DNA from: Palsa-360 sp963710315
GTDB taxonomy: Bacteria; Acidobacteriota; Terriglobia; Acidiferrales; UBA7541
DNA length: 64,000 bases
Assembly: GCA_963710315.1 (NCBI GenBank)
Contig: CAVPZW010000009.1
Coordinates: 186,001-250,000, forward strand
Reading direction: 5' to 3'
Every line of letters begins with the position of its first letter. The first letter of the stretch is position 1. The notes below the pieces were generated by a model. The model did no database searches, was not told where the DNA came from, and saw only the letters and a list, made by a program, of their open reading frames with translations. Position numbers and translations under genes: made by a program. Shown piece by piece: positions 50,521 through 58,688 of the stretch.

Positions 50521-51805
50521 GAGCCGCCCCCGCCCCTAGCCTCTTCACGCGCATCTTCCAGCTTTCAAACGGCAGGCCCGTATCGATCTGCTTCATCGAA
50601 ATGCACTTGTCCACGGGGCAAACCAGCGCGCATAGATTGCAGCCCACGCACTTCTCTTCCATGATCCGCGGGACGTGCACGCCCATTCCATTCGGATTGC
50701 TCTTATTCCTTGCTGCCACGGTATACGGCTCGATGCACTGGTGCGCGCCGTCTTCGCAGGCCACGTAACACAGTTGGCAGCCGATGCACAGGTCCTGTCG
50801 AATGTCGGCGACGACTTTGTAATTGAGGTCCAGGTCTCCCCAATCCTTCACGTTTTGCAGTGCACGTCCGCGAAAATCCGCGATGGTGCGAAAGCCGTGA
50901 TCGTCCATGTACGCGGAGAGGCCGTCGATCATGTCTTCCACGATGCGGAAGCCGTAGTGCATAACCGCGGTGCAAACTTGCGTGATGGACGCTCCCATGG
51001 CGATGTGCTCGGCGGCGTCATTCCAATAACCGATTCCTCCGATGCCGATGACCGGAATCTTCACCGCTCTTGCGGCGCAGGAAACCAGGTGCAAGGCGAC
51101 CGGCTTCATGGCCGGCCCGCAATAGCCGCCGTGCGAGGATTTCCCGCCCACATCGGGCTTCGGCGCAAATGTTTCCAGGTCCACGCCGATAATCGAATTG
51201 AGCGTGTTGATCAGGCTGACGGCGTCCGCGCCGCCCTTTTCCGCGGCCAGCGCCACGCGCGAAATATCCGTGATGTTGGGCGTAAGCTTTACAATCACCG
51301 GTGTTTTCGCGGCTTCCTTCACCCAGGAGGTAATCATCTCCGTGTACTCGGGCACCTGCCCCACGGACGAACCCATGCCGCGCTCGCTCATTCCGTGAGG
51401 GCAGCCGAAATTCAGCTCCAGCGCGTCCGCACCGGCGTCTTCCACGCGGTGAACGATCTCGTGCCACTTCTCGCGTTTCGATTCCTCCATGAGCGAGGCG
51501 ATTACCAGATTCTTCGCATAGCGTTTCTTTACTTCGGCGATTTCGCGGATGTTCACCTCGGCGGGCCGGTCGCTGATCAGCTCGATGTTCGTGAAGCCAG
51601 CCATCTTCGCGCCGTTGTAGTCAATGGCGCCGTAGCGCGATGACGTGTTAACCACTTGCTCGCCAATCGTTTTCCAGACCGCGCCGCCCCATCCCGCGTC
51701 AAACGCGCGCATCACTTGCCCAGCCGTATTCGTCGGCGGACCAGAGGCAAGCCAGAACGGGTTAGGCGATTCAATGCCGCAAAACTTTACGCGCAGGTCA
51801 GCCAT
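50516..51805 (-). CDS. preA: NAD-dependent dihydropyrimidine dehydrogenase, PreA subunit
   Basis: 429 residues. The dihydroorotate-dehydrogenase-like FMN barrel (about 1-305) includes NPFWLASGPPTNTAGQVMRAF, ALELNFGCPHGMSERGMG, VKLTPNITDISRVA, GKSSHGGYCGPAMKPVAL and GIGGIGYWNDAAEHI. The C-terminal part has two 4Fe-4S clusters, CIGCQLCYVACEDGAHQCI and CVGCNLCALVCPVDKCI. With PreT it reduces uracil and thymine with NADH. PreA is separated from PreT by the M50-like gene and the GxxExxY unit, unlike the usual adjacent arrangement. Confidence 0.93.
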   Translation of the reverse strand: MADLRVKFCGIESPNPFWLASGPPTNTAGQVMRAFDAGWGGAVWKTIGEQVVNTSSRYGAIDYNGAKMAGFTNIELISDRPAEVNIREIAEVKKRYAKNLVIASLMEESKREKWHEIVHRVEDAGADALELNFGCPHGMSERGMGSSVGQVPEYTEMITSWVKEAAKTPVIVKLTPNITDISRVALAAEKGGADAVSLINTLNSIIGVDLETFAPKPDVGGKSSHGGYCGPAMKPVALHLVSCAARAVKIPVIGIGGIGYWNDAAEHIAMGASITQVCTAVMHYGFRIVEDMIDGLSAYMDDHGFRTIADFRGRALQNVKDWGDLDLNYKVVADIRQDLCIGCQLCYVACEDGAHQCIEPYTVAARNKSNPNGMGVHVPRIMEEKCVGCNLCALVCPVDKCISMKQIDTGLPFESWKMRVKRLGAGAAQ

Positions 51806-51830
51806 CTTTCACCTCTCGGAAAACAGTTCC

Positions 51831-52344
51831 ATCCACAGATGAACACAGATAAACACCGATAAATACAAAAAGATAATTCTGACTGATTACCGAACAAACC
51901 TTCGGTACTGCAATTTTGGTTTGCCGAAATTCATTAGCAAGCCAACTTGGATGCTGCTCGCCTTTAGATAGTTCAGAATTTGCGCTTCGTGCGCGGAATC
52001 CAAACCAGCGCAAGCCTTTAACTCGACCAGAACACGCTTCTCGACAATTAAATCCGCGCAGTAATCTCCTACCACAATATCCTTGTACTTCACCTTGAAT
52101 GAAACTTCTCGTTCACACTGTAACCCCGCGCTCCGAAGTTCGGACGAAAGAGCATTTGCATAGACTGCCTCCAGGAAACCGCAGCCTAAAGTGTTGTGAA
52201 CCGCAAACGCGCCCTCCAATATTCTCCCAGTTAGCTCCTGCTCAGGATAAAGGGGTGCATTGGGAACGCATTCCATCTCTATACAATCCTTCCGTTCTGT
52301 ACCTATCGCCTTTTATCAGTGTTAATCTGTGTTCATCTGTGGAT
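51831..52344. mobile_element. Candidate mobile unit: GxxExxY gene between 33-bp inverted repeats (family A)
   Basis: Terminal repeats at 51831-51863 and 52312-52344 match in 31 of 33 bases as inverted copies (core ATCCACAGATGAACACAG). Only the GxxExxY gene lies between them. The right repeat begins directly after the stop codon of the M50-like gene, and the left repeat ends 25 bases before the preA start. Total 514 bases. Related gene-less pairs exist at 44546-44711 and 63743-63936. No transposase and no clear target duplication were seen, so movement is inferred only. Confidence 0.5.
51887..52276 (-). CDS. GxxExxY family protein
   Basis: 129 residues. Family signature NTLGCGFLEAVYANAL, then CEREVSFKVKYKDIVVGDYCADLIVEKRVLVELKA, where D, the E-L-K triad and the upstream E fit a PD-(D/E)XK nuclease-like core, and LNYLKASSIQVGLLMNFG. 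The family is widespread as many paralogues per genome, mostly with unknown function. Here it sits alone between inverted repeats inside the preT-preA region, which points to a selfish or repeat-associated role rather than to pyrimidine metabolism. Confidence 0.85.
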   Translation of the reverse strand: MECVPNAPLYPEQELTGRILEGAFAVHNTLGCGFLEAVYANALSSELRSAGLQCEREVSFKVKYKDIVVGDYCADLIVEKRVLVELKACAGLDSAHEAQILNYLKASSIQVGLLMNFGKPKLQYRRFVR

Positions 52345-52911
52345 TCAATTCTTCTGGCAGGAGCGCCACGCGAACCATCCGACCGTGGCGAACATTCCCA
52401 GCCAGCCGATGATGCGAAAAGCGGCGGCGATTTTCGTGTCGTGCTCCAGCATGCCTGCGTGCGAGAACAAATAGAACCAATCGTGGATGACGTCTTCGGA
52501 ATCGCCCACGGTCAGGAGTGGCAGTTCCTGGGCGCGCGCGTCGGCCATGTAAACCGCGATGGGAAGAAATTGCTCGAAGAAAAAGAAGGCGCAAAAGACC
52601 GTGCCGGGCACCTGGCGCCGGAAGGCGAAATTCGCGGCCAGCGCGGCCGGAACGAACAATTGCAGGAAGGTTCCTCCGGCCACCGCGATCCATTCGCCGA
52701 AAATTCGGAAGAGCAGATGGCCGCCTTCATGGATGGGAATAAAAACCAGATCGAACCACTGAAACAAATGGCCGCCAAAAAGCGCGTTTCCCATGAGCAG
52801 CGCGTAGAAACCCAGCCAACCGTAAAAAGCGGCGCGCGAAACTGGCTCCCAGTTTTCCTCGAGCGCGTCGAGAAACGGAAAGCGTTCGCTGAGCGTTGCG
52901 GGAATTTCCAT
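52345..52911 (-). CDS. Membrane protein with HEGGH motif (M50-like metallopeptidase?)
   Basis: 188 residues with four to five helices. FIPIHEGGHLLFRIFGEW contains an HExxH zinc motif inside a membrane segment, as in site-2 proteases. A possible third ligand lies in GDSEDVIHDWFYLFSHAG. The usual NPDG motif of M50 is not obvious. It starts 6 bases after the PreT stop and is co-directional, so it is probably translated from the same message. Its link to pyrimidine breakdown is unknown. Confidence 0.6.
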   Translation of the reverse strand: MEIPATLSERFPFLDALEENWEPVSRAAFYGWLGFYALLMGNALFGGHLFQWFDLVFIPIHEGGHLLFRIFGEWIAVAGGTFLQLFVPAALAANFAFRRQVPGTVFCAFFFFEQFLPIAVYMADARAQELPLLTVGDSEDVIHDWFYLFSHAGMLEHDTKIAAAFRIIGWLGMFATVGWFAWRSCQKN

Positions 52912-52917
52912 TTGAGG

Positions 52918-54294
52918 TTAATTCTCCTTGCGCTGGCCTACAGCTGTCGGGGCCAGCCAGGCATCGATTCCGCGCGCCGCGGCCATGCCTTCCGCGACGG
53001 CGTCCACCACTTCCTTGCCGCCGTTCACGCAATCGCCGCCCGCAAAATATTTTGGGTTGCCGGTGCGGTGCTGCGCGTCCGTTGCCACGGTGCCATTCTT
53101 GTGGACTTCAATCCCCTTCACGGCGCGCAAGAAATCCGTGGCCTGCTTCTGTCCCACGGCGCGGACCACCATATCCACATCGATCTTGAATGTGCTGTTG
53201 GGAATCGTTTCGGGAGCGCGCTTGCCTCGCGCGTCGGGCTCGCCCAGGCGCGTGCGCACGCATTCGAGACCTATCACGGCGCCGTCCGAACCCAGGATGC
53301 GCACCGGCTGCGTCTGCCACAAAAATTGCACGCCGTCTTTTTTTGCCAGATCGTATTCATACTTGAATGCCGGCATTTCCTGCTCGCTGCGCCGGTAGAC
53401 CAGGTACACGGCCTCCGCGCCAAGGCGGCGCGCGGCGGTAACCACATCAATCGCGGTGTTGCCCGCGCCAATGCATGCGATGCGCCGCCCTATGGCGACC
53501 TGCGAAAACGGCTGCGACTTGGTAGGCTCGATAAATTCCAGAGCGCCGCACACTCCGTGCAACTCTTCGCCGGGAATATCCATGGCCCACGTTTCGCCCA
53601 GGCCAACGCCAATGAAGATGGCGTCGAAATCTTTTTCGAGTTTCTCGAAACTGATATCTTTTCCGATATCCACATTCTGGCGGAATTCCACACCTAGCGA
53701 TTTTACGAGTTCCACTTCGCGCAGCGAATCGGCGATGCGCGATTTGTAAGCCGCGATGCCGTAGGTGTTCAATCCTCCGGCAAGCTCTCGGCGGTCAAAC
53801 ACAGTCACCGCGTAACCCTTTCGCGCAAGTGTTGCCGCGCATGCAAGCGATGCAGGGCCCGAACCGATGCAGGCCACGCGCCGTCCATTGGACGCGCCGG
53901 GCTGAAACAGCCGAATGTTGCGGTCCTGCACATGGCTGACGGCAAATCGCTGCAACCGGCCTATCTCAATCGCCCCTTCGCCCTTTTCGACCATCACGCA
54001 CGCGCCTTCGCACAACACTTCGGTGGGGCAAACCCGGCCGCAGCTTTCGCCGAGGATATTCGCTTCCAGAATGACGCGCGCCGCGCCGCGCACATTTCCC
54101 GTCATGATGCGCTTGATGAAGCCGGGCACGTCGATGCGCGTAGGGCAGGCCTGCATGCAGGGCGCGTCAAAACAATAGAGGCAGCGCGCGGCTTCGATGG
54201 CCGCTTGGCGGGCGTTCATCGGCGGCGCAATGTCCGCAAAATTTTGTTCGTACTGTTCCGGTGATAATTTCGGAGCGGTTTCGCGAAGGGTCAT
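52918..54294 (-). CDS. preT: NAD-dependent dihydropyrimidine dehydrogenase, PreT subunit
   Basis: 458 residues. The N-terminal Fe-S region has CLYCFDAPCMQACPTRIDVP and CGRVCPTEVLCEGAC. The FAD fold is VACIGSGPASLACAATLARKG (about 145), and the NAD fold is IACIGAGNTAIDVVTAARRLGA (about 290). YFAGGDCVNGGKEVVDAVAEG closes the flavin domain. It takes electrons from NADH to PreA. First gene of the minus-strand set preT - M50-like - GxxExxY - preA, divergent from dihydropyrimidinase. Confidence 0.92.
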   Translation of the reverse strand: MTLRETAPKLSPEQYEQNFADIAPPMNARQAAIEAARCLYCFDAPCMQACPTRIDVPGFIKRIMTGNVRGAARVILEANILGESCGRVCPTEVLCEGACVMVEKGEGAIEIGRLQRFAVSHVQDRNIRLFQPGASNGRRVACIGSGPASLACAATLARKGYAVTVFDRRELAGGLNTYGIAAYKSRIADSLREVELVKSLGVEFRQNVDIGKDISFEKLEKDFDAIFIGVGLGETWAMDIPGEELHGVCGALEFIEPTKSQPFSQVAIGRRIACIGAGNTAIDVVTAARRLGAEAVYLVYRRSEQEMPAFKYEYDLAKKDGVQFLWQTQPVRILGSDGAVIGLECVRTRLGEPDARGKRAPETIPNSTFKIDVDMVVRAVGQKQATDFLRAVKGIEVHKNGTVATDAQHRTGNPKYFAGGDCVNGGKEVVDAVAEGMAAARGIDAWLAPTAVGQRKEN

Positions 54295-54334
54295 GCGCTC
54301 ACCTCAAGTTCGTGGTCTGCCCTGAAACGCACAA

Positions 54335-54360
54335 CCCGGTGGACAGATTTTCCCACCGGG
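54335..54360. promoter_or_regulatory. Inverted repeat in the preT leader
   Basis: CCCGGTGG and CCACCGGG separated by 10 bases. It could be an operator for the divergent pyrimidine genes or an RNA hairpin in the preT leader. Confidence 0.35.
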
Positions 54361-54475
54361 CATCGGGGCCAGATTTCCAGCGCCATTCTAGCATCGCAAG
54401 ACAAGCGCTACTGTGAACGAATTTGCAGCCATGCGGCATAAACCGCATCACCGCCGCTCAAGCGATGCGGGTTTA

Positions 54476-54549
54476 AGTAGCGCGGGCTTCAGCCTGCGGG
54501 GGTTAGTCCATGCAAGGACCAAAACCCGCAGGCTGAAGCCCGCGCTACT
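54476..54549. repeat. Palindromic repeat, family C
   Basis: AGTAGCGCGGGCTTCAGCCT and its complement around TCCATGCAAGGACC, the same centre type (TGCAAGG) as the units at 15688 and 16878. Confidence 0.85.
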
Positions 54550-54619
54550 CAAACTTGCCACGCTTTCCCCGCATGGCCTAAGATGCCGATGTCTTCAATC
54601 CGGCGGCACTGGGGGAACG

Positions 54620-56017
54620 ATGGGCTTCGACACAATTATTCGCAATGGCACGATCGTCACCGCGACGGATACCTACGCGGGCGACATCGGCATCACCGGC
54701 GGACAGATTTCCACCATCGCCAAAAGTCTCCCCATTGAGAACGCCGGGAAATTAATTGACGCCGCGGGCTGCATCGTCATTCCCGGCGGCATCGACGTGC
54801 ACACGCATCTGGACATGCCCTTCGGCGGCACCACCAGCGCGGACGATTTCGAGACCGGCACGCGCGCCGCTGCCTTTGGCGGCACCACCACGCTGATCGA
54901 TTTCGCCATTCAATACAAGGGCCAGTCGCTGCGCCACGCCTTCGACACCTGGATGAAAAAAGCCGAAGGCAAAGCCGTGGCCGACTACGGTTTTCATTGC
55001 ATCATCACCGACCTGGGCGACACGCAGATGGAAGAAATGGGCGCGCTGGTTCGCGAAGGCGTTTCTTCCTTCAAACTTTTCATGGCCTATCCCGGCGTGT
55101 TCATGATGGACGACGCCACCATCTTCAAGACCATGCTGCAGGCCGCCAAGCACGGCGGAATGATCTGCATGCACGCGGAGAACGGCGGCGCAATTGACGT
55201 GCTGGTGCAGCGCGCCCTGGCCGAGGGAAAAACCGCGCCGAAATATCACGCGCTCACCAGGCCCACCACCGCCGAGGGCGAAGCCACTTCGCGCGCCATC
55301 GCGCTCGCCGAAATGGCCGGAGCGCCCGTGTACATCGTGCATCTCTCCTGCAACGACGCGCTGGAAAAAGTGCGCGAGGCGCGCGATCGCGGCCTGCCCG
55401 CCTACGCGGAAACCTGCCCACAATACCTGTACCTTTCGCTGGAAGACAATATGGACGCGCCGGGATTCGAGGGCGCGAAATACGTGTTCACTCCGCCGCT
55501 GCGCGAAAAATGGAATCAGGAAAAACTGTGGCAGGGACTGAGGCGCGACGTGCTGCAAGTCGTTTCCACCGACCACTGCCCCTTCTGCATGAAGGAACAA
55601 AAAGAGTTGGGCAAAAACGATTTCACCAAAATTCCCAACGGCGGCCCGGGCGTCGAGCACCGCCTAAGCCTGATTTACTCCGGCGGCGTGCACGGCGGAA
55701 AATTCTCAGCCAACCGTTTCGTGCAGCTGGTTTCCACGGCCCCGGCAAAGCTGTTCGGTCTGTACCCACGCAAAGGCACCATCGCCGTCGGCTCGGACGC
55801 CGACATCGTAATCTTCGATCCCAACGCCGAGGAAACCATCAGCGTGAAGACGCACCACATGCGCGTGGACTATTCCATGTTCGAGGGAATGCGCGTGAAG
55901 GGAGTAACCAAAACCGTGCTCTCCCGCGGCCGAGTCATCATCGACAAGGGCACATTTACAGGCAAGCCCGGCGCCGGCGAATTTCTGCGCCGCAAGACTT
56001 ACTCTGGCGCTGGATAG
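54620..56017 (+). CDS. Dihydropyrimidinase (D-hydantoinase)
   Basis: 465 residues from ATG 54620 (GGGGGA upstream). The binuclear metal site is complete: GIDVHTHLDMPFGG, the carbamylated Lys in SSFKLFMAYPG, ICMHAENGG, VYIVHLSCNDAL and VVSTDHCPFCM. It opens the dihydrouracil or dihydrothymine ring to the N-carbamoyl beta-amino acid, the step between PreTA and beta-ureidopropionase. Divergent from preT. Confidence 0.93.
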   Translation: MGFDTIIRNGTIVTATDTYAGDIGITGGQISTIAKSLPIENAGKLIDAAGCIVIPGGIDVHTHLDMPFGGTTSADDFETGTRAAAFGGTTTLIDFAIQYKGQSLRHAFDTWMKKAEGKAVADYGFHCIITDLGDTQMEEMGALVREGVSSFKLFMAYPGVFMMDDATIFKTMLQAAKHGGMICMHAENGGAIDVLVQRALAEGKTAPKYHALTRPTTAEGEATSRAIALAEMAGAPVYIVHLSCNDALEKVREARDRGLPAYAETCPQYLYLSLEDNMDAPGFEGAKYVFTPPLREKWNQEKLWQGLRRDVLQVVSTDHCPFCMKEQKELGKNDFTKIPNGGPGVEHRLSLIYSGGVHGGKFSANRFVQLVSTAPAKLFGLYPRKGTIAVGSDADIVIFDPNAEETISVKTHHMRVDYSMFEGMRVKGVTKTVLSRGRVIIDKGTFTGKPGAGEFLRRKTYSGAG

Positions 56018-56175
56018 AGCACTGGAACATTCCCGGCGATCGTGTCAGGCCAGTTTCCGATAAGACTTCTCAGGACTTGGGACCAGTGTATGCAGGTGAG
56101 GAATTGCGAGTCCTAGATAACGAGTCATGAGCTACAATGTGCCAAGTCGCCCCTCAAATGGCTCCCATCGAAGCT

Positions 56176-56763
56176 ATGTCGCAATACTGTCCAGCTTGCG
56201 GTAGGACTATTCATCCTTCTGAGATTCCAGTCAGACTTCGGAATAGCTTTTCTTGCCCCTCTTGTGGCGAGTGGTTGATGTATGACACCTCCAATTTCCC
56301 AATAATTGGGACTGTTAGTTTCCTAGTTGCGATCTTCGCGGCATGGAGTCTTGGGTATCGAGATACGACATTTGTCTTGATCGTGCTTACTGCGACATTG
56401 CTGATATGGATCCTCAGCGCCTCCCTCATTGGAATGTTCATTCCAACTCCGGTCAAGCGATATAAGAGGATGGTTTGGTTCACTTACGACAATCGTTATT
56501 CCCCAGCAATTTGGGCAGTCAGTTATGCCTTGGCGAATGTCATCGCCTTCTCCCTTGGATACTACAAGGAGTCCCTAGACAAAAATGCGATGTTCCTGTT
56601 CGTCGTGCTTTGCCTCACTTATCTCCTGGGATTCTTGGGAAACTTTCTCTTGGGGATGCTGGTTCCCCGTCCACCAAATCAGGCCAAAGGGGAACCTTTC
56701 ACTAGCGCAGGATCATTGCATTTGACCGATAAATCGAAGACAGATAACAAAACCAATCCATAA
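56176..56763 (+). CDS. Zinc-ribbon membrane protein, hypothetical
   Basis: 195 residues from ATG 56176 (a start at 56137 adds 13). The N-terminal zinc ribbon has CPACGRTIHPSE and CPSCGEWLMYD, followed by four helices in two hairpins (about 40-60, 65-85, 115-135, 145-170). The gene is visibly richer in A/T than its neighbours, which hints at recent acquisition. Function unknown. Confidence 0.65.
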   Translation: MSQYCPACGRTIHPSEIPVRLRNSFSCPSCGEWLMYDTSNFPIIGTVSFLVAIFAAWSLGYRDTTFVLIVLTATLLIWILSASLIGMFIPTPVKRYKRMVWFTYDNRYSPAIWAVSYALANVIAFSLGYYKESLDKNAMFLFVVLCLTYLLGFLGNFLLGMLVPRPPNQAKGEPFTSAGSLHLTDKSKTDNKTNP

Positions 56764-56872
56764 GCTTAGGAAGCGTATGAAATTGCGAGCACGAGGAATA
56801 AGTCCAGAGAAACCGCCCGGCTTATTGGCAACTGGCTAGCCATCGCCGCGCGCCCAAACCGCGCGAAATCTC

Positions 56873-57460
56873 TTATTGCCGAAAAACTCCGTATACCCAC
56901 GGAATTCCCGCAGCGCCCTTCTGCGCTTGGATGACGATGTCGTCTCCCTTTTGGAAGCGGTCGAAATCGTTTTGATCGACGGCGATGTGCTCGAAGCGGC
57001 GGCCGTAGCGCCAGGAGGTGACGATGAGTCGGCGGCTGCGCGGAAACGCGCCGGTGGCGACTTTCCCGACTACGGTGGCGGGAACGCGCACGGGGCGCGA
57101 ATTGTCCAGCTTTCCGTTCAAAAAGAGAAGGCCGGCGAGAATCCAGGGCACGGGAATCATGCCGAAATAGATTCGCTTCATGACCTCGATTTCCTGATGT
57201 TTTCGGGCGCGATACTCGATCCAATAGCCCAGTGCGAGGGAAAGAAAAAATACCAGGCCGCCAAGAATCTGGATGGTATCGAGTTCCAGCGCGGGAAACA
57301 CCTGGCTGGCGGCCACAAACACGATGATACCCACCAGGAAAATTGCCGTGCGCTTCACGATTCGCTGCCGCACCACCAGTTCCGCCGCGGCGGAAGTCAG
57401 TCCGCACGCGGGGCACTGATCGGCGATGCGTTCGGAGCCGCAATCGAGGCATCGCGTCAT
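56873..57460 (-). CDS. Zinc-ribbon membrane protein, hypothetical
   Basis: 195 residues. N-terminal zinc ribbon CLDCGSERIADQCPACG, three helices (about 37-58, 62-82, 100-120), then a soluble beta domain (RPVRVPATVVGKVATGAF, WRYGRRFEHIAVDQNDF). Its ATG overlaps the PilZ stop by 4 bases (ATGA type), so the two are translated together. Unrelated in sequence to the zinc-ribbon protein at 56176 despite a similar plan. Confidence 0.7.
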   Translation of the reverse strand: MTRCLDCGSERIADQCPACGLTSAAAELVVRQRIVKRTAIFLVGIIVFVAASQVFPALELDTIQILGGLVFFLSLALGYWIEYRARKHQEIEVMKRIYFGMIPVPWILAGLLFLNGKLDNSRPVRVPATVVGKVATGAFPRSRRLIVTSWRYGRRFEHIAVDQNDFDRFQKGDDIVIQAQKGAAGIPWVYGVFRQ

Positions 57461-57795
57461 ACGGCGGGCAAACTCAACAAGAGCGATTCGAGCTGCGCCT
57501 TACCATTTTCCTCCGCAACATTGAAGACCACGCCGATTCCCTTCCCCGGCTCGACCCTGGCGACCGTGCAATCCAACAAAAGCGCGGGACGCACATTCAG
57601 CCGAGCGCGGAACGCCGCTCCCACCCATAGCGGAGGCACGATTTCGACAAAGAGCCCGCGCGGGCCGATGTCTCGAACCTCCCCGTTCAATACGGTGGAT
57701 CCCCACTCGATCTCAATGTTTCCTCGAAATTTCTTGCGTTGCCAACTGCGGCGTTCAGGCCTGGCGGGCGATTCATCCATAGGCTGTGTGGTCAT
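57457..57795 (-). CDS. PilZ domain protein
   Basis: 112 residues. RRSWQRKKFRGNIEIEW is followed by VRDIGPRGLFVEIVPP and the barrel end GKGIGVVFNVAEENG. The first motif RxxxR is plausible, and the second motif D/NxSxxG is altered to DIGPRG. It is directly coupled to the zinc-ribbon membrane protein, suggesting a membrane output. Third PilZ protein of the window. Confidence 0.78.
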   Translation of the reverse strand: MTTQPMDESPARPERRSWQRKKFRGNIEIEWGSTVLNGEVRDIGPRGLFVEIVPPLWVGAAFRARLNVRPALLLDCTVARVEPGKGIGVVFNVAEENGKAQLESLLLSLPAV

Positions 57796-57923
57796 CTCTT
57801 GCCCTCAATCAGGATGCTAAGTGGCGCGTGGCGGAGTGTCAAGTTTGGGATGGTAACGGTTGAAATGTGCATGTCGATAGGAATTGTCTCACCGCGTTTG
57901 GATTTTGCGCCGATGGATCGCCG

Positions 57924-58688
57924 TTATTTTTTATTGCCAAGTTCCTTGCGCAAGTGGTCGTGCACGTGTGCGGAAAGCCGCGTAAGCTCCAGCAAATCCT
58001 GGATGTCGCGCCGCGGCAAGCCGGCGACGAGCGCAGGTACGCGGTCCGCGGGGACTTGCGGGTGGCGCAGCAACGCCACGCGGATGTTGACCAGTGTCAA
58101 CCACTTGCCGTGGCTGGCCACGGCCGCAACGATGCGCCCCGCGAGCGTCTCCTTGGCCAGAGTTTTCAGCAGCTGCGATTCGGTGAGAAAAGAATTGTCC
58201 AGCGCAACGCGCGCCACTTGTTCCGGCCCGTGCGCAACGAGCCCCGCGGCGACGCGAGCCGAGCCGCGGCGCGCCAGAGTCAATTTCTGCCCCAGCGGCA
58301 ATTGCGGCAGCTGTGTCAGGACGCGCTCGTCCGCCAGCCGCCGCAGCTCCATGGAAGAAGTGGTCAGCAGGCTGATGCGCACCAAATCCATCAAGTGCAA
58401 TTCGCGCAGCAGCTGCATGGCGATGAGGCGCGGCGTATGCGGATGCGCCGCGAGGCCCAGCCGCACGCGATAGATGGCGCGCCACGACTTGCGCTTGCTG
58501 ATTTCCTCCAGCAGCAAACCCGATAGATTCTTGCGCTCAAGCAGCAGGCAAACATGAGTCTCGTCAAATGCTGGATTGTCGATCAGGGAGCGCAGCAATT
58601 CTTCGTTGCCAGAGGCCAGCAGCGTGGAAATTTCGTCACGGGCCGCCGTGCGCGCGGCCTGTGTGTCGATATGTTCTTCAAGCGCCAT
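57924..58688 (-). CDS. Helical-repeat protein (HEAT/DUF2336-like), hypothetical
   Basis: 254 residues from ATG 58688, which overlaps the end of the kinase gene by 11 bases; longer starts are not supported. The sequence is almost all amphipathic helices with repeating LL..R/..NPAFDETHVCLLLERK, GLAAHPHTPRLIAMQLLREL and VALLRHPQVPADRVPALVAG spacing. It resembles HEAT-like scaffolds. Coupled translation with the kinase suggests a shared process, but no function can be named. Confidence 0.6.
   Translation of the reverse strand: MALEEHIDTQAARTAARDEISTLLASGNEELLRSLIDNPAFDETHVCLLLERKNLSGLLLEEISKRKSWRAIYRVRLGLAAHPHTPRLIAMQLLRELHLMDLVRISLLTTSSMELRRLADERVLTQLPQLPLGQKLTLARRGSARVAAGLVAHGPEQVARVALDNSFLTESQLLKTLAKETLAGRIVAAVASHGKWLTLVNIRVALLRHPQVPADRVPALVAGLPRRDIQDLLELTRLSAHVHDHLRKELGNKK

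Larger units (their letters stand above)
54295..54619. other. Divergent regulatory region of preT and dihydropyrimidinase
   Basis: Holds a perfect 8-bp hairpin CCCGGTGG / CCACCGGG (54335-54360) in the predicted preT leader, 41 bases before its start codon, and a family C palindrome (54476-54549) on the dihydropyrimidinase side. No gene is supported; an in-frame extension of the dihydropyrimidinase ORF runs through the repeat and is rejected. Confidence 0.55.

Noticed and set aside
52099..53697. 532-codon plus-strand ORF over GxxExxY, M50-like and preT genes
   Set aside because: It spans three well-supported minus-strand genes and an inverted repeat; composition is that of antisense sequence.
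54413..54619. N-terminal extension of dihydropyrimidinase
   Set aside because: It translates a family C palindrome; the conserved protein and the ribosome site start at 54620.
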